From Actinomycetota bacterium (GTDB taxonomy: Bacteria; Actinomycetota; Actinomycetes; S36-B12; UBA10799): a DNA stretch of 27,602 nt. The stretch is taken from contig JAUPKO010000620.1 in assembly GCA_030837395.1 (NCBI GenBank), positions 1 through 27,602 on the forward strand, written 5' to 3'. This document shows, piece after piece, positions 14,983-23,120 of the stretch; position 1 is the stretch's first letter; every line of letters starts with the position of its first letter. The notes under the pieces were generated by a model, which was not told where the DNA came from, made no database searches, and worked only from the letters and a program-made list of their open reading frames with translations. The translations under genes and the position numbers were made by a program.

Positions 14983-16095
14983 CTAGCTCAGAGCGCCGAC
15001 GGCGGTCTGGACCTTGGTGAGCAGGTCGGCAGGCAGCGGCACGTAGCCGATCTCGGGCAGGATGTCCTGGGCGGGCTGGCTCGAGGTGTACTCGAAGAAT
15101 GCCTTGGTCAGGTCGAGCTGGTCCGCCGGCAAGCCCTTGGAGCAGGTGATCTCGTAGGTGACCAGAACGATCGGGTAGGAGCCGGGCTCCTTGGTGGTGT
15201 AGTCCAGCGACAGGGCCAGGTTGTTGCCCGTACCCGTGATTTGGGCCGAGCCGATGCCGGCGCTGGCGTTCTCGGTGGTGAGCTCAACGGCGCCACCACC
15301 GTTGTCGATCAAGGCCGCTTGAGCATCGGCCTGCTCGAGGAAGGACTCCTCGATGTAGCCGATCGAGTTGGGGGTGGACTTCAACGACGACGCGATGCCA
15401 TCGTTGCCCTTCGAGCCTTGACCGCCGGGGGCCTTCCACTCCTTCGAGTCACCGAAGGTCCAGGCGCCACCTGACGCGGCCGACAACCATGCGGTGAAGT
15501 TCTGGGTGGTGCCGGAGCCGTCCGACCTGTGGTACTGAGCGATCGGGGCGTCCGGCAGCGTGACACCGGAGTTGATCGCGGCGATGGCCGGATCGTTCCA
15601 GTTGGTGATCTGGCCGTCGAAGATCTTCGCCGTGACCTCGGGCGTGAGGGTGAGCTTGTCGACCCCGTCCACGTTGTAGGCGACGGCGATGGCCCCGCCG
15701 AGCATCGGCAGGTTCCAGGCCTCGTTGTTGGCGCACCGGGTGGCGGCCTGCGTGGTCTGCTCCTCATTCAGCGCCGAATCCGAGCCGGCGAAGGAGGTCT
15801 GGCTGTTGAGGAAGTCCTGGATGCCGGCGCTGGATCCGGACGGGGTGTATTCGATCGTGGCGTCCGGGCACGCGGTCTGGTACTCGTTGATCCACTCGGT
15901 GATGGCGTTCTTCTGGGCCGAGGACCCTGACGCCTTGATCGTCCCGGAGACGCAGTTGATGGCCGAGGCGGATTCGCCGCCGGCGCTGGCGTCCGAGGAC
16001 GAGGTGGAGTCGCTGGACGAACCGCCGCAGGCGGCCAAGGCGAGTGCGCCGATGAAGCCGAGGGCCACGACGCGAGTTGAGCGGGTGACGTTCAC
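14983..16095 (-). CDS. pstS: Phosphate-binding lipoprotein PstS
   Basis: The 370-residue product captures inorganic phosphate outside the membrane and hands it to PstC/PstA. A short signal sequence (RSTRVVALGFIGALALAAC) ends in a lipobox LAAC, with the Cys near residue 22 to be lipidated. A Ser/Thr/Gly-rich tether follows. The mature domain has phosphate-ligand motifs: ASGSSAQKN early, SFAGSDSALN, and a HRSDGSGTTQNFT loop typical of PstS. I chose GTG at 16095 because GGAGGA lies 5 nt upstream and the signal peptide begins there; the frame is open to 16191 but that part overlaps the promoter. It is the first gene of pstSCAB. Confidence 0.94.
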   Translation of the reverse strand: MNVTRSTRVVALGFIGALALAACGGSSSDSTSSSDASAGGESASAINCVSGTIKASGSSAQKNAITEWINEYQTACPDATIEYTPSGSSAGIQDFLNSQTSFAGSDSALNEEQTTQAATRCANNEAWNLPMLGGAIAVAYNVDGVDKLTLTPEVTAKIFDGQITNWNDPAIAAINSGVTLPDAPIAQYHRSDGSGTTQNFTAWLSAASGGAWTFGDSKEWKAPGGQGSKGNDGIASSLKSTPNSIGYIEESFLEQADAQAALIDNGGGAVELTTENASAGIGSAQITGTGNNLALSLDYTTKEPGSYPIVLVTYEITCSKGLPADQLDLTKAFFEYTSSQPAQDILPEIGYVPLPADLLTKVQTAVGALS

Positions 16096-16133
16096 CCTGT
16101 TCCTCCCAAGATGAGTTGGATCTGACAGTTGAG

Positions 16134-16139
16134 AAGGTA
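16134..16139 (-). promoter_or_regulatory. Candidate -10 box of the pst operon
   Basis: TACCTT on the minus strand lies 38 bp before the pstS start codon. A 17-bp spacer puts its -35 at about 16157-16162, inside the third PHO-like repeat, as expected for a PhoP-activated promoter. Confidence 0.4.
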
Positions 16140-16143
16140 GGGC

Positions 16144-16188
16144 CGCTTCGTTACCAGTTCTGAACCCCTTGGTGACGTGCTCATGAAC
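16144..16188 (-). promoter_or_regulatory. Candidate PHO box (tandem 11-bp repeats) upstream of pstS
   Basis: On the minus strand, in order, are GTTCATGAGCAC (16177-16188), GTCACCAAGGG (16166-16176), GTTCAGAACTG (16155-16165) and GTAACGAAGCG (16144-16154). The last three have an exact 11-bp period and the first has 12. They resemble the actinobacterial PhoP repeat unit (GTTCACC-like). The position, just upstream of a TACCTT box, fits phosphate-starvation activation of pstSCAB. The match is imperfect and was judged by eye. Confidence 0.55.
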
Positions 16189-16280
16189 CATGACGTAACA
16201 GCGGCATCACCACGTTGCCCCTACGTTCATCTTCACAAGGCCGCCCACCGGCCGCACCCAGGCCCGCCGGCGACGTCGAA

Positions 16281-17192
16281 TCAGCCGTCGAAACGTTCGA
16301 CCGCAATGACTCTGCCGGTCGGCCGGTTGCGCGGGCCGACCTCGCGATGGATCACGATGAAGCCACCCGGATCCAGGGACGGCCGTAGCAACGGGGATTT
16401 CACTTTCAGCGAGAACTCCTGGGCCAACGTGGCCAGCAGATCCGGCAGCACCGGACGGTGGCTGCAGATGACCAGCGGCGCCGACCGCACAGCGAGGCTG
16501 CGCAGCCGACGTAACGCCGTTTTGGGGCGACGCGAGAAGATCTCCTCGCTGAACAACGACTCCTCCACGATGCCGGCCTTCAGGTGCGACGCCAGCGGCT
16601 CGACCGTCTGCATACACCGTCGTGAATCCGAACTGTGCACGCGCGCGATGCCGAACGCAGTCAGCGGCGCTACCAGTGCCCGCGCCTGCGTCAGGCCGTA
16701 CTTGGTCAGGGGCCGCCGGGTGTCGTTGCCACCCCGATAATCCGAGCGCCGCATGGCCTCTGCGTGGCGCAGCACCACCAGCGGCGAGGTATGCGGAGTC
16801 GACAACGCGTCCAGGATCAACTGACGGTCGCGAGGGTAGGTCAAGCGGGCACGCGCCTTGGCTGGCGTCATCCACTCGATCCGGTCGACCTCCTTGTTGG
16901 GCTTGAAGCCCGGGCCACCAGGGCGGATGTGCGCCACCCAGTAGTCCACCGTCTTGGGGCCGGAGTCGACGCGATAGCGCTGCTGGCGTAGGGGCGCCCC
17001 GAGCAGCACATCAGAGCCGGTCTCCTCCGTCGCCTCCCGGCGCGCGGTAGTGGGCATCAACTCGCCCGGATCGGCCTTCCCTTTGGGTAGCGACCAGTCG
17101 TTCTGCCGCGGCCGGTGCACCAGGCACACCCGTATCCCGCTTGGCCCGCGCCGCACCAGCACCACACCAGCGGCCTGGATCGTGGCAGCCAC
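16281..17192 (-). CDS. Nudix hydrolase fused to histidine phosphatase (MutT1-like)
   Basis: The 303-residue product has two catalytic domains. Residues 5-130 form a Nudix domain with the full box (G38, E44, then RREATEETG), which hydrolyses nucleoside diphosphates linked to another moiety, such as 8-oxo-dGTP or diadenosine polyphosphates. Residues 137-300 form a histidine phosphatase domain, with LRHAEA (catalytic His143), SSDSRRCMQT and a SHRP segment for the second His. Mycobacterial MutT1 has the same arrangement. The GTG start lies 2 bp after the CYTH-CHAD stop, implying translational coupling. Its place beside ppk and pst suggests handling of phosphate-rich nucleotides or oligophosphates. 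Confidence 0.9.
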   Translation of the reverse strand: MAATIQAAGVVLVRRGPSGIRVCLVHRPRQNDWSLPKGKADPGELMPTTARREATEETGSDVLLGAPLRQQRYRVDSGPKTVDYWVAHIRPGGPGFKPNKEVDRIEWMTPAKARARLTYPRDRQLILDALSTPHTSPLVVLRHAEAMRRSDYRGGNDTRRPLTKYGLTQARALVAPLTAFGIARVHSSDSRRCMQTVEPLASHLKAGIVEESLFSEEIFSRRPKTALRRLRSLAVRSAPLVICSHRPVLPDLLATLAQEFSLKVKSPLLRPSLDPGGFIVIHREVGPRNRPTGRVIAVERFDG

Positions 17193-17194
17193 TG

Positions 17195-18796
17195 CTAGAC
17201 CAGCCGCGTTTCCCGTTGCACGGCCTTCACCTGAGCCCAGATGGCGCGGAATTCGATACGGTTGTGGATCTCCTCCTCGAATTCGTGCTCGTGCAGCAGT
17301 CCCAGCGCGAAGCCGGTCTCGCCGTCCACGTCACGCATGGCGGCGATCTCCCTGATGACGTCCTGCGCAACGCAGGCATCCTGGTGCTCGCCGAGCACCT
17401 CGGTGACAAGGCTGAGCGACTCCTCCAACGTTTCAGCTGGCTCGCCGAACACGGGGATCACCGCACCGGCGGCATACCGGGCACGCTTGGCCGCGATGCG
17501 CGCCTGGTGCCACGTCTCGGCCGGACCCTCCAACTCCAGGCCCTTGACCGACTTGCGCAACCGACGCCACGACTTGTCGACCAGCGCCGGCAACACCTCC
17601 GCGCAGGGTTCGTCCGCCAACGGGGTGAGCGCCGGGTCGGCTGCGGCCGCCACCAGGGACTGCAGCAAGGCCAAGTGCCGTGGGCTCCGCATCGCCGCCA
17701 GACCGTGGTCGCGAGCCCCGGCCAGCCGGTGTCGAAGCACCGGGTCCATGACCGCGCGGATCAGCACCGCCTCCCGCTCGCCGAGCTCATCTGCATGCGC
17801 ATCCAGCCGTTCCAGCAGCACCTCGGTGTCGCGGGCATGCCCGAGCTCGCCGGCGGCCCAGGCCAACTCTTCGCGAAGGTCGGCGGCCCAGGCGGGGTCG
17901 ACCAGCGGCGCGAATGTCTTCAGCCCGCTGCGCAGCCGCCGAGCAGCCACCCGCATCTGGTGCACGGCGTCGGGCAGATCCCGGCGCACCCGCACGTCCT
18001 GGTTGAGGAAGGCCCGCGCATGCTTGCGCAGGTAGGCCGTGACCGCCGCGCCGGCCGGGTCGGCCGGGCCGACGGCCTCCTGCTTGGGCACGTCCGGCGG
18101 TTGGGCCGCGGCCGGGCCGAGCGCACTGGCCGCCTTGGAACTCTCGCTGGGCACCGCACCGCCGGCCAGCAGCAAGTCGACCGGGCCCGAGAGGTCCGCG
18201 TCGGCCATGAGGGCCTCGACCTCGATCTCACGGAACATCGACACGACACTGTCGCCGTCCAGGATCGACACCCGATCGTCGACGAGTTCGGCGAAAGCCG
18301 CACCCTCGGCGTCGTAGAGCAGGTAGGGCGTGCGCTCCGTACGCAGTTCGACCACCGGGACCAACGCAGCACCGCGAACATAGGCGGTGACGACGTCACG
18401 CAGGGCCTCGGGCACATGGCCGATCTCGCCCTCCGACAATGGCACCCGCAGTTCGTCACGAACGCCCTCACTGGCGCCGTCGACCGGCAACTTCATGTGC
18501 CAGCCGGCGTCGTCGCCGCCCTCCCGCCGGCGCAGCGTCACACCCCACCGGAAGAGCGCGAGGTCCTCGGTGTCGTGGTACACGGCACTGAGCACGCGGG
18601 TGCGTTGCGGTGCCACCTGCTCGACTCCGGCCGCGGTGCTCAGATCGGGGAGTCTGAACAAGCCGTGCACCCGCAACTTCGTCTCCACCTCGCGCACCTC
18701 CTGCGGATGCGGCATCGGCGGGGCGTCGGCCTCGGACGTCGGGTCGTCGCGGCGCACATCCGGCGGTGTCGGGTCCTCGGCATCGTCGGTGTTCAT
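17195..18796 (-). CDS. CYTH and CHAD domain protein (triphosphate / polyphosphate-associated)
   Basis: The 533-residue cytoplasmic protein joins a CYTH triphosphate-tunnel domain to a CHAD domain. The CYTH part begins with the EVETK motif at 36-40 (ExExK), which binds metal and triphosphate; the domain runs to about residue 210 and has alternating charged strands such as LRRREGG and FREIEVEALM. A flexible Ala/Pro linker (about 210-250) leads to a helical CHAD domain rich in His and Arg (DAVHQMRVAARRLRSGLKTF, RIAAKRARYAAGAVI). CHAD domains are reported to bind polyphosphate. GGAGGAGC precedes the ATG. The start overlaps the ppk stop by 4 bp, so ppk and this gene form a coupled pair. The first 30 residues are acidic and likely disordered. 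Confidence 0.9.
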   Translation of the reverse strand: MNTDDAEDPTPPDVRRDDPTSEADAPPMPHPQEVREVETKLRVHGLFRLPDLSTAAGVEQVAPQRTRVLSAVYHDTEDLALFRWGVTLRRREGGDDAGWHMKLPVDGASEGVRDELRVPLSEGEIGHVPEALRDVVTAYVRGAALVPVVELRTERTPYLLYDAEGAAFAELVDDRVSILDGDSVVSMFREIEVEALMADADLSGPVDLLLAGGAVPSESSKAASALGPAAAQPPDVPKQEAVGPADPAGAAVTAYLRKHARAFLNQDVRVRRDLPDAVHQMRVAARRLRSGLKTFAPLVDPAWAADLREELAWAAGELGHARDTEVLLERLDAHADELGEREAVLIRAVMDPVLRHRLAGARDHGLAAMRSPRHLALLQSLVAAAADPALTPLADEPCAEVLPALVDKSWRRLRKSVKGLELEGPAETWHQARIAAKRARYAAGAVIPVFGEPAETLEESLSLVTEVLGEHQDACVAQDVIREIAAMRDVDGETGFALGLLHEHEFEEEIHNRIEFRAIWAQVKAVQRETRLV

Positions 18797-20901
18797 ACGA
18801 TTGCTCCTCCACGGTGGCTGGCATTGATGAGTCGCTGTTGCAGATCCTCGAGCGGTTCGCCGTGCTCGTCAAACATGCGCCGGTGCCACACCCCGTCCGA
18901 GTCGAGGTCCCACGCGGCGGTGCCGGGGTCGAAGGCGAATTCGAACAGGTCGTTGACGATGTCCACGTGCAGCGGCTCCTTCAACGACACCAGCGTCTCC
19001 ACCCGCCGGTCGAGGTTGCGGTGCATGAGATCGGCCGATCCGATCCACACCTCCGGTTCGCCGGCGTTGCGGAACTCGTACGCCCGAGAGTGCTCCAGAA
19101 AGCGGCCCAAGATGCTGCGCACGCGGATCGACTCGCTCATACCGGGCACACCCGGGCGGATCGCGCAGATACCGCGTACCCAGACATCCACCGGTACACC
19201 CTCCTGCGAGGCCCGATAGAGCGCGTCGATCACCCGCTCATCGACGATCGAGTTGCACTTGAACCGCACCCGCGCGGGCAGACCCGCCCGGTGGTTCGCC
19301 ACTTCGCGTTCGATCCGCTCCAGCAGGCCGCTGCGGATGCTGTGCGGTGCCACCAGCAGCCGCCGGTAGGAGGTGTTCATCGAGTAGCCCGAGAGTTGGT
19401 TGAACACGTTCGCCACGTCCACCCCGACGGCCTCGTCAGTGGTGAGGATGCCCATGACCTCATACAGGCGGGCCGTCTAGCGGTGGTAGTTGCCGGTGCC
19501 GAGGTTGCAGTACCGCACCAGCCGGTCTCCCACGTCGCGGACCACCATCGAGAGTTTGCAGTGCGTCTTCAGGCCCACCAGGCCGTAGACCACATGCACC
19601 CCAGCACGCTCCAATTTACGCGCCCAGGTGATGTTGGCCTCCTCGTCGAACCGAGCCTTGATCTCGACCAATGCCAGTACCTGTTTGCCTGACTGCGCCG
19701 CGTCGATCAGCGCATCCACAATCGGCGAGTCCCCGGACGTGCGGTAGAGCGTCTGCTTGATCGCCAGCACCTTCGGGTCGGCCGCGGCCTGCTCCAGGAA
19801 TCGCTGCACCGAGGTGGAGAACGACTCGTACGGATGGTGCAGGAAGACCTCCTTGGTGCGCATCGCCTCCAGCACATCCGGGGCCTTGGCGCTCTCAACC
19901 TCCGCCAACTCCCTGCTGGTCTTGGGCACGAATGGCGGGTCCTTGAGGTCCTCACGGTCCAACGCCACGAGCGTCCACAGACCGCGCAGGTCCAGCGGCC
20001 ACGGCAGGCGGAACACCTCTGCCTGACTCACCCCCAACTCGCGCACGAGCAAGTCGTACACATGCGATGAGATGGACTCTTCCACCTCCAGCCGCACCGG
20101 GGGGCCGAACCGCCGCCGCATCAACTCGCGCTCCAGCGCCTTGAGCAGATTCTCGGCGTCGTCCTCCTCGACCTCAACGTCCTCGTTCCGGGTGACCCGG
20201 AACATGTGATGTTCGATGATCTCCATGCCTGGGAACAGCGTGTTGAGGTGGGCCGCCATCACATCCTCGAGCGGCACGAAGCGGGATCGGCCCACATGGA
20301 TGAAGCGAGCCAGCATTGGCGGCACCTTGACCCGCGCGAACAACTCGGTGCCAGTGTGGGGGTTGCGCACCACCACGGCGAGATTGAGCGACAGTCCGGA
20401 GATGTAGGGGAAGGGGTGCGCCGGGTCGACTGCCAGCGGGGTGAGTACCGGGAACACCTTGGCCTCGAAGAACCGGCCGGCCTCGGCCTGTTCGAGTTCG
20501 CTCAGATCCTGCCACCGCGCGAGCTCGATGCCCTCGGTGCTCAGGCCGGGTTTGACCTCGTCTCGGAAACACGCCGCCTGCCGCATCATCAGGTTGTGGC
20601 TGGCGGCGAGCACGGCGTCGTGCACCTCCCGGGGAAGCAGGCCGCTGGCGGCACGCACCGCGATGCCGGTGGTGATGCGTCGCTTGAGCCCGGCGACCCG
20701 CACCATGTAGAACTCGTCGAGGTTGCTCGCGAAGATCGCCAGGAACTTGGCCCGCTCCAGCAAGGGCAACCGCGAGTCCTCGGCGAGCTCGAGCACCCGC
20801 TGGTTGAACGCCAGCCAGGACAGTTCGCGATCGATGAACCGGCTGGTCGGCAAGTCGTCGACCACGCCGGGGGTTTCCTCACCGAGCACCACGTCAGACA
20901 T
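18793..20901 (-). pseudogene. ppk: Polyphosphate kinase 1, full length but interrupted by an in-frame TAG
   Basis: PPK1 makes polyphosphate from ATP. The frame spans 702 codons, normal for the family, but codon 475 (19477-19479) is TAG. Before it the product is complete: FIDRELSWLAFNQRVLE and the ASNLDEFYMVRVAG motif near residues 58-71, then GLKTHCKL with H447, the expected phosphorylated His. The stop falls in the conserved NYHxKTARLY segment, which here reads NYHR-stop-TARLY, so an AAG-to-TAG change explains it. After it the frame continues without damage through GRFLEHSRAYEF (H604, matching the second essential His) and SADLMHRNLDRR. A truncated 474-residue protein would lack the last C-terminal domain and should be inactive. 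I chose the ATG at 20901. It overlaps the CYTH-CHAD gene by 4 bp. Confidence 0.9.
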
Positions 20902-20964
20902 GACCCAACCCTGCCAGACCACGGGGGTTTGAAGCACCAGGGGCCATCGCCCGGCGTGGGGGGA

Positions 20965-21864
20965 TCAGCCGTCCGGATGGCGATAGAGCACATCCTGCCT
21001 GGCCGTGCGGAAATCCAGTCGGCGGTAGAGCGCCAGCGCGGGCCCGTTGGAACTGTCCACGAACAACCCCACCTGCGTGCACCCGCGGGCCGCCAGGTGC
21101 ACCAGCCCGGCCATTGTCAGCGGCGCCCCCAGACCCTTGCCCTGGTAGGCGGGATCCAGGCCGACGACGTACACCTCGCCGGTGCCGTCCGGGTGCACTT
21201 TGGTCCAGTGAAAACCCGCCAGCCGACCTTCGTCGAGCCGTGCGCCGCCGGCCCCGTGCGGGTCGACCAGCAGCAGCAGATCCTCGCGCCGGAACCAAGG
21301 GGCGGCGGTTCGCGCGGTGAGGTCGGCGCCGGTCCACCCGCCCTGATCCGGCAGGTCGACGAAGGCCGCGGCATTAACCGCCAGCACAGTTGCGTCGGCG
21401 GCGGGCCCGGGGTAAGGCCGAAGCAGCAACCCCGGTGGCGGCTCAGCCGAGGTGAGGTCGGCCGTCGACCGGGTCATAAACAGCAGTCGGCGCTGAGCCA
21501 CCAGACCGCGTGCGTGCGCAATGGCCCTGGCCGCGGGCAGGTCGGCGTGCGCCCAGGCACCGACGGCGCCGAGCTCAGCCACCTGATCGGCTACGTAGGT
21601 GCCCAGCCCCCGACCACGCTCGGTGGGCGCCACGACGAACTCCGCGAGCTGCGAGGCCGAGTCCACGTGCGCGTAGCCGACCAGCCCGCCCGCGGCCGAC
21701 CACACCAGGACGTGTTCGGCGGTCGGCGGTGAGGCCAGCAGGGCAGCATCGGACAGCGGCTCGGTGCCATCGCCCGCGGTGGCTGCGGCGACGAGTTCGG
21801 CCACCGCCACCCGCGCCTGGCGACTCAACGGGCCATGCACCACTTCCGTGCGCCACTGCCCCAT
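20965..21864 (-). CDS. mshD: Mycothiol synthase (acetyl-CoA:Cys-GlcN-Ins acetyltransferase)
   Basis: The 299-residue product catalyses the last step of mycothiol synthesis, acetylating the cysteine amine of Cys-GlcN-Ins. It consists of two GNAT domains. The N-terminal half has VAPTERGRGLG (acetyl-CoA loop), and the C-terminal half has GEVYVVGLDPAYQGKGLG followed by VGLFVDSSNGPALALYRRL, typical MshD features. Length fits the family. I chose the ATG at 21864; the frame is open upstream but enters the divergent glnR promoter. A TAGGGT box 8 nt upstream could give a leaderless or very short leader mRNA. The ppk gene starts 63 bp downstream with no clear terminator between, so co-transcription is possible. 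Confidence 0.92.
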   Translation of the reverse strand: MGQWRTEVVHGPLSRQARVAVAELVAAATAGDGTEPLSDAALLASPPTAEHVLVWSAAGGLVGYAHVDSASQLAEFVVAPTERGRGLGTYVADQVAELGAVGAWAHADLPAARAIAHARGLVAQRRLLFMTRSTADLTSAEPPPGLLLRPYPGPAADATVLAVNAAAFVDLPDQGGWTGADLTARTAAPWFRREDLLLLVDPHGAGGARLDEGRLAGFHWTKVHPDGTGEVYVVGLDPAYQGKGLGAPLTMAGLVHLAARGCTQVGLFVDSSNGPALALYRRLDFRTARQDVLYRHPDG

Positions 21865-21937
21865 GACCGACCACCCTAGAGCGGCTCGGCAGGTCCGTGC
21901 TGCCTCGGCAGCCCTGGGCGGGGCGTCGGGGCCGGGG

Positions 21938-21943
21938 TATCCT
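21938..21943 (+). promoter_or_regulatory. Candidate -10 box of glnR
   Basis: TATCCT lies 39 bp before the glnR start codon in the 118-bp divergent gap with mshD. The -35 at about 21915-21920 (TGGGCG) is a weak match. Confidence 0.4.
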
Positions 21944-21982
21944 GGGGGTCGATTCGTACCAGAGGGTGAGGAGTGGCCAGCT

Positions 21983-22675
21983 ATGGTGCAACTTCTTCTG
22001 CTCACCAACTCCAGCCAGGCCAGCGCCGAGGTGATCCCCGCCTTGGCGCTGCTCTCGCACCGTGTTCGGGTGCTGCCCGCCGAGCCCGCCGCCCTGCTGG
22101 ACGCGCCGCCGGTTGACGCGTTGTTGGTCGATGGGCGAACCGAGTTGGTCGCGGTGCGCGGCTTGTGCCGGGTCATCCGCTCAACCGGCGTGGCGGTGCC
22201 GGTCATGCTGATCACCACCGAGGGCGGGATCGCCGGCGTCAATTCCGAATGGGGCATCGACGACTTCGTACTCGACTCCGCCGGTCCGGCCGAGTTGGAG
22301 GCGCGGCTGCGGCTGGCTTTGGCCCGCGGCGCTGATGAGGACGACGATGCCGGGGATCTGATCCGCAGCGGCGAACTGATCGTCGACGAGTCGGCCTACA
22401 GCGCCCGCGTGCGCAACCGCTCCCTGGATTTGACTTTCAAGGAGTTCGAACTGCTCAAGTACCTCGCCCAGCACCCCGGGCGGGTGTTCACCCGGGCCCA
22501 ACTGCTGCAGGAGGTCTGGGGGTATGACTTCTATGGCGGGACCCGCACCGTGGACGTGCACGTCCGACGCCTGCGCGCGAAGCTCGGGCCCGAATTCGAG
22601 CACCTGATCGGCACCGTACGCAATGTGGGATATAGGTTTGTCGCTCCCCACGAGTACGAGGTGATGGCTGAATGA
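21983..22675 (+). CDS. glnR: GlnR-type orphan OmpR-family response regulator
   Basis: The 230-residue product is a DNA-binding regulator closely resembling mycobacterial and streptomycete GlnR, the global regulator of nitrogen assimilation. Residues 1-110 form an atypical receiver domain with D50 retained in LLVDGRT. WGIDDFVLDSAGPAELEARLRL matches GlnR rather than general OmpR proteins. The winged-helix domain at about 128-222 contains LDLTFKEFELLKYLAQHPGR and the recognition region RTVDVHVRRLRAKLG. No histidine kinase gene is nearby, as expected for GlnR. The ATG at 21983 has GGTGAGGAG upstream. mshD lies divergent beside it, the same order as in Mycobacterium tuberculosis (from memory). The stop overlaps the next start by 4 bp (ATGA). 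Confidence 0.92.
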   Translation: MVQLLLLTNSSQASAEVIPALALLSHRVRVLPAEPAALLDAPPVDALLVDGRTELVAVRGLCRVIRSTGVAVPVMLITTEGGIAGVNSEWGIDDFVLDSAGPAELEARLRLALARGADEDDDAGDLIRSGELIVDESAYSARVRNRSLDLTFKEFELLKYLAQHPGRVFTRAQLLQEVWGYDFYGGTRTVDVHVRRLRAKLGPEFEHLIGTVRNVGYRFVAPHEYEVMAE

Positions 22676-22782
22676 CCGGTCTGCTGGTGGTCGCCGGGGT
22701 GCTCCTCGCCGCGACGGCTTTCGGCATCTACCGTGAGCGCGTCGACGGCCGATGGCGACCGCGCACCTCACGTCCCAAGTAG
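22672..22782 (+). CDS. 36-residue membrane segment, detached N-terminus of the ThiX-like thioredoxin
   Basis: This short reading frame begins at the ATG overlapping the glnR stop. It encodes one hydrophobic helix (LLVVAGVLLAATAFGIY) followed by RERVDGRWRP and ends at TAG (22780-22782). In actinobacterial ThiX-like proteins, as I recall them, a very similar helix plus basic segment is the N-terminal anchor of a single thioredoxin-fold protein of about 140 residues. The thioredoxin part follows here in the same frame, only two codons after the TAG. The segment is therefore best read as the first part of that gene, separated by an in-frame amber codon. Alternatively it is now an independent small membrane protein that drives reinitiation at the GTG at 22789. 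Confidence 0.75.
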   Translation: MTGLLVVAGVLLAATAFGIYRERVDGRWRPRTSRPK

Positions 22783-22788
22783 CCGCGG

Positions 22789-23109
22789 GTGGACCACTAT
22801 TACGATACGGCCGATGACCTCTCGGCCGCGCAGTTGGGCCCGCGCGCGAGTTTGGTGCAATTCTCCAGCGCCTTTTGTGCGCCCTGTCGAGCCACCCGGG
22901 CGATCCTGGCCGACGTGGCCGCGGTGGTCCCCGGGGTCAGTTTCATCGAGGTCGACGCCGAGGCGCACCTGGACCTGGTCCGCCGGCTCAAGGTGAGCCG
23001 GACCCCCACGGTGTTGATCGTCGACTCGAACGGGCGGGTGGTCAACCGGGCTGTCGGTCAGCCGCGCAAGTCCGACGTGCTGGCCGCGCTCGCCCCGGCC
23101 ATGGGCTGA
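22789..23109 (+). CDS. Thioredoxin-family protein (ThiX-like), C-terminal part after an in-frame TAG
   Basis: From GTG 22789 the product is 106 residues with a thioredoxin fold. The active site CAPC is at residues 30-33 inside VQFSSAFCAPCRATR, the cis-Pro is in RTPTVLIV, and RKSDVLAAL forms the last helix. It should catalyse or accept dithiol-disulfide exchange. Counted from 22672, the combined frame is 146 codons including the TAG at codon 37, the expected family length. No ribosome-binding site precedes the GTG, so translation needs either amber read-through, giving a membrane-anchored form, or reinitiation after the TAG, giving a soluble form. It ends 11 bp from a convergent gene with no terminator in between. 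Confidence 0.85.
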   Translation: MDHYYDTADDLSAAQLGPRASLVQFSSAFCAPCRATRAILADVAAVVPGVSFIEVDAEAHLDLVRRLKVSRTPTVLIVDSNGRVVNRAVGQPRKSDVLAALAPAMG

Positions 23110-23120
23110 CCCCACGTGCC

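Noticed and set aside
16239..16253. Terminator behind the Nudix-phosphatase gene
   Set aside because: Only a 5-bp GGCCG/CGGCC stem is present; too weak to call.
17141..19219. A 692-codon open frame on the plus strand opposite the CYTH-CHAD and ppk genes
   Set aside because: It has the same shadow character, with no recognisable domain, and it crosses two well-supported coupled genes.
18793..23109. Reassignment of TAG to a sense codon in this organism
   Set aside because: Several genes here, including pstB, pstS, DUF805 and FNT, end in TAG exactly where their families end, so TAG works as a normal stop; only partial suppression remains possible.
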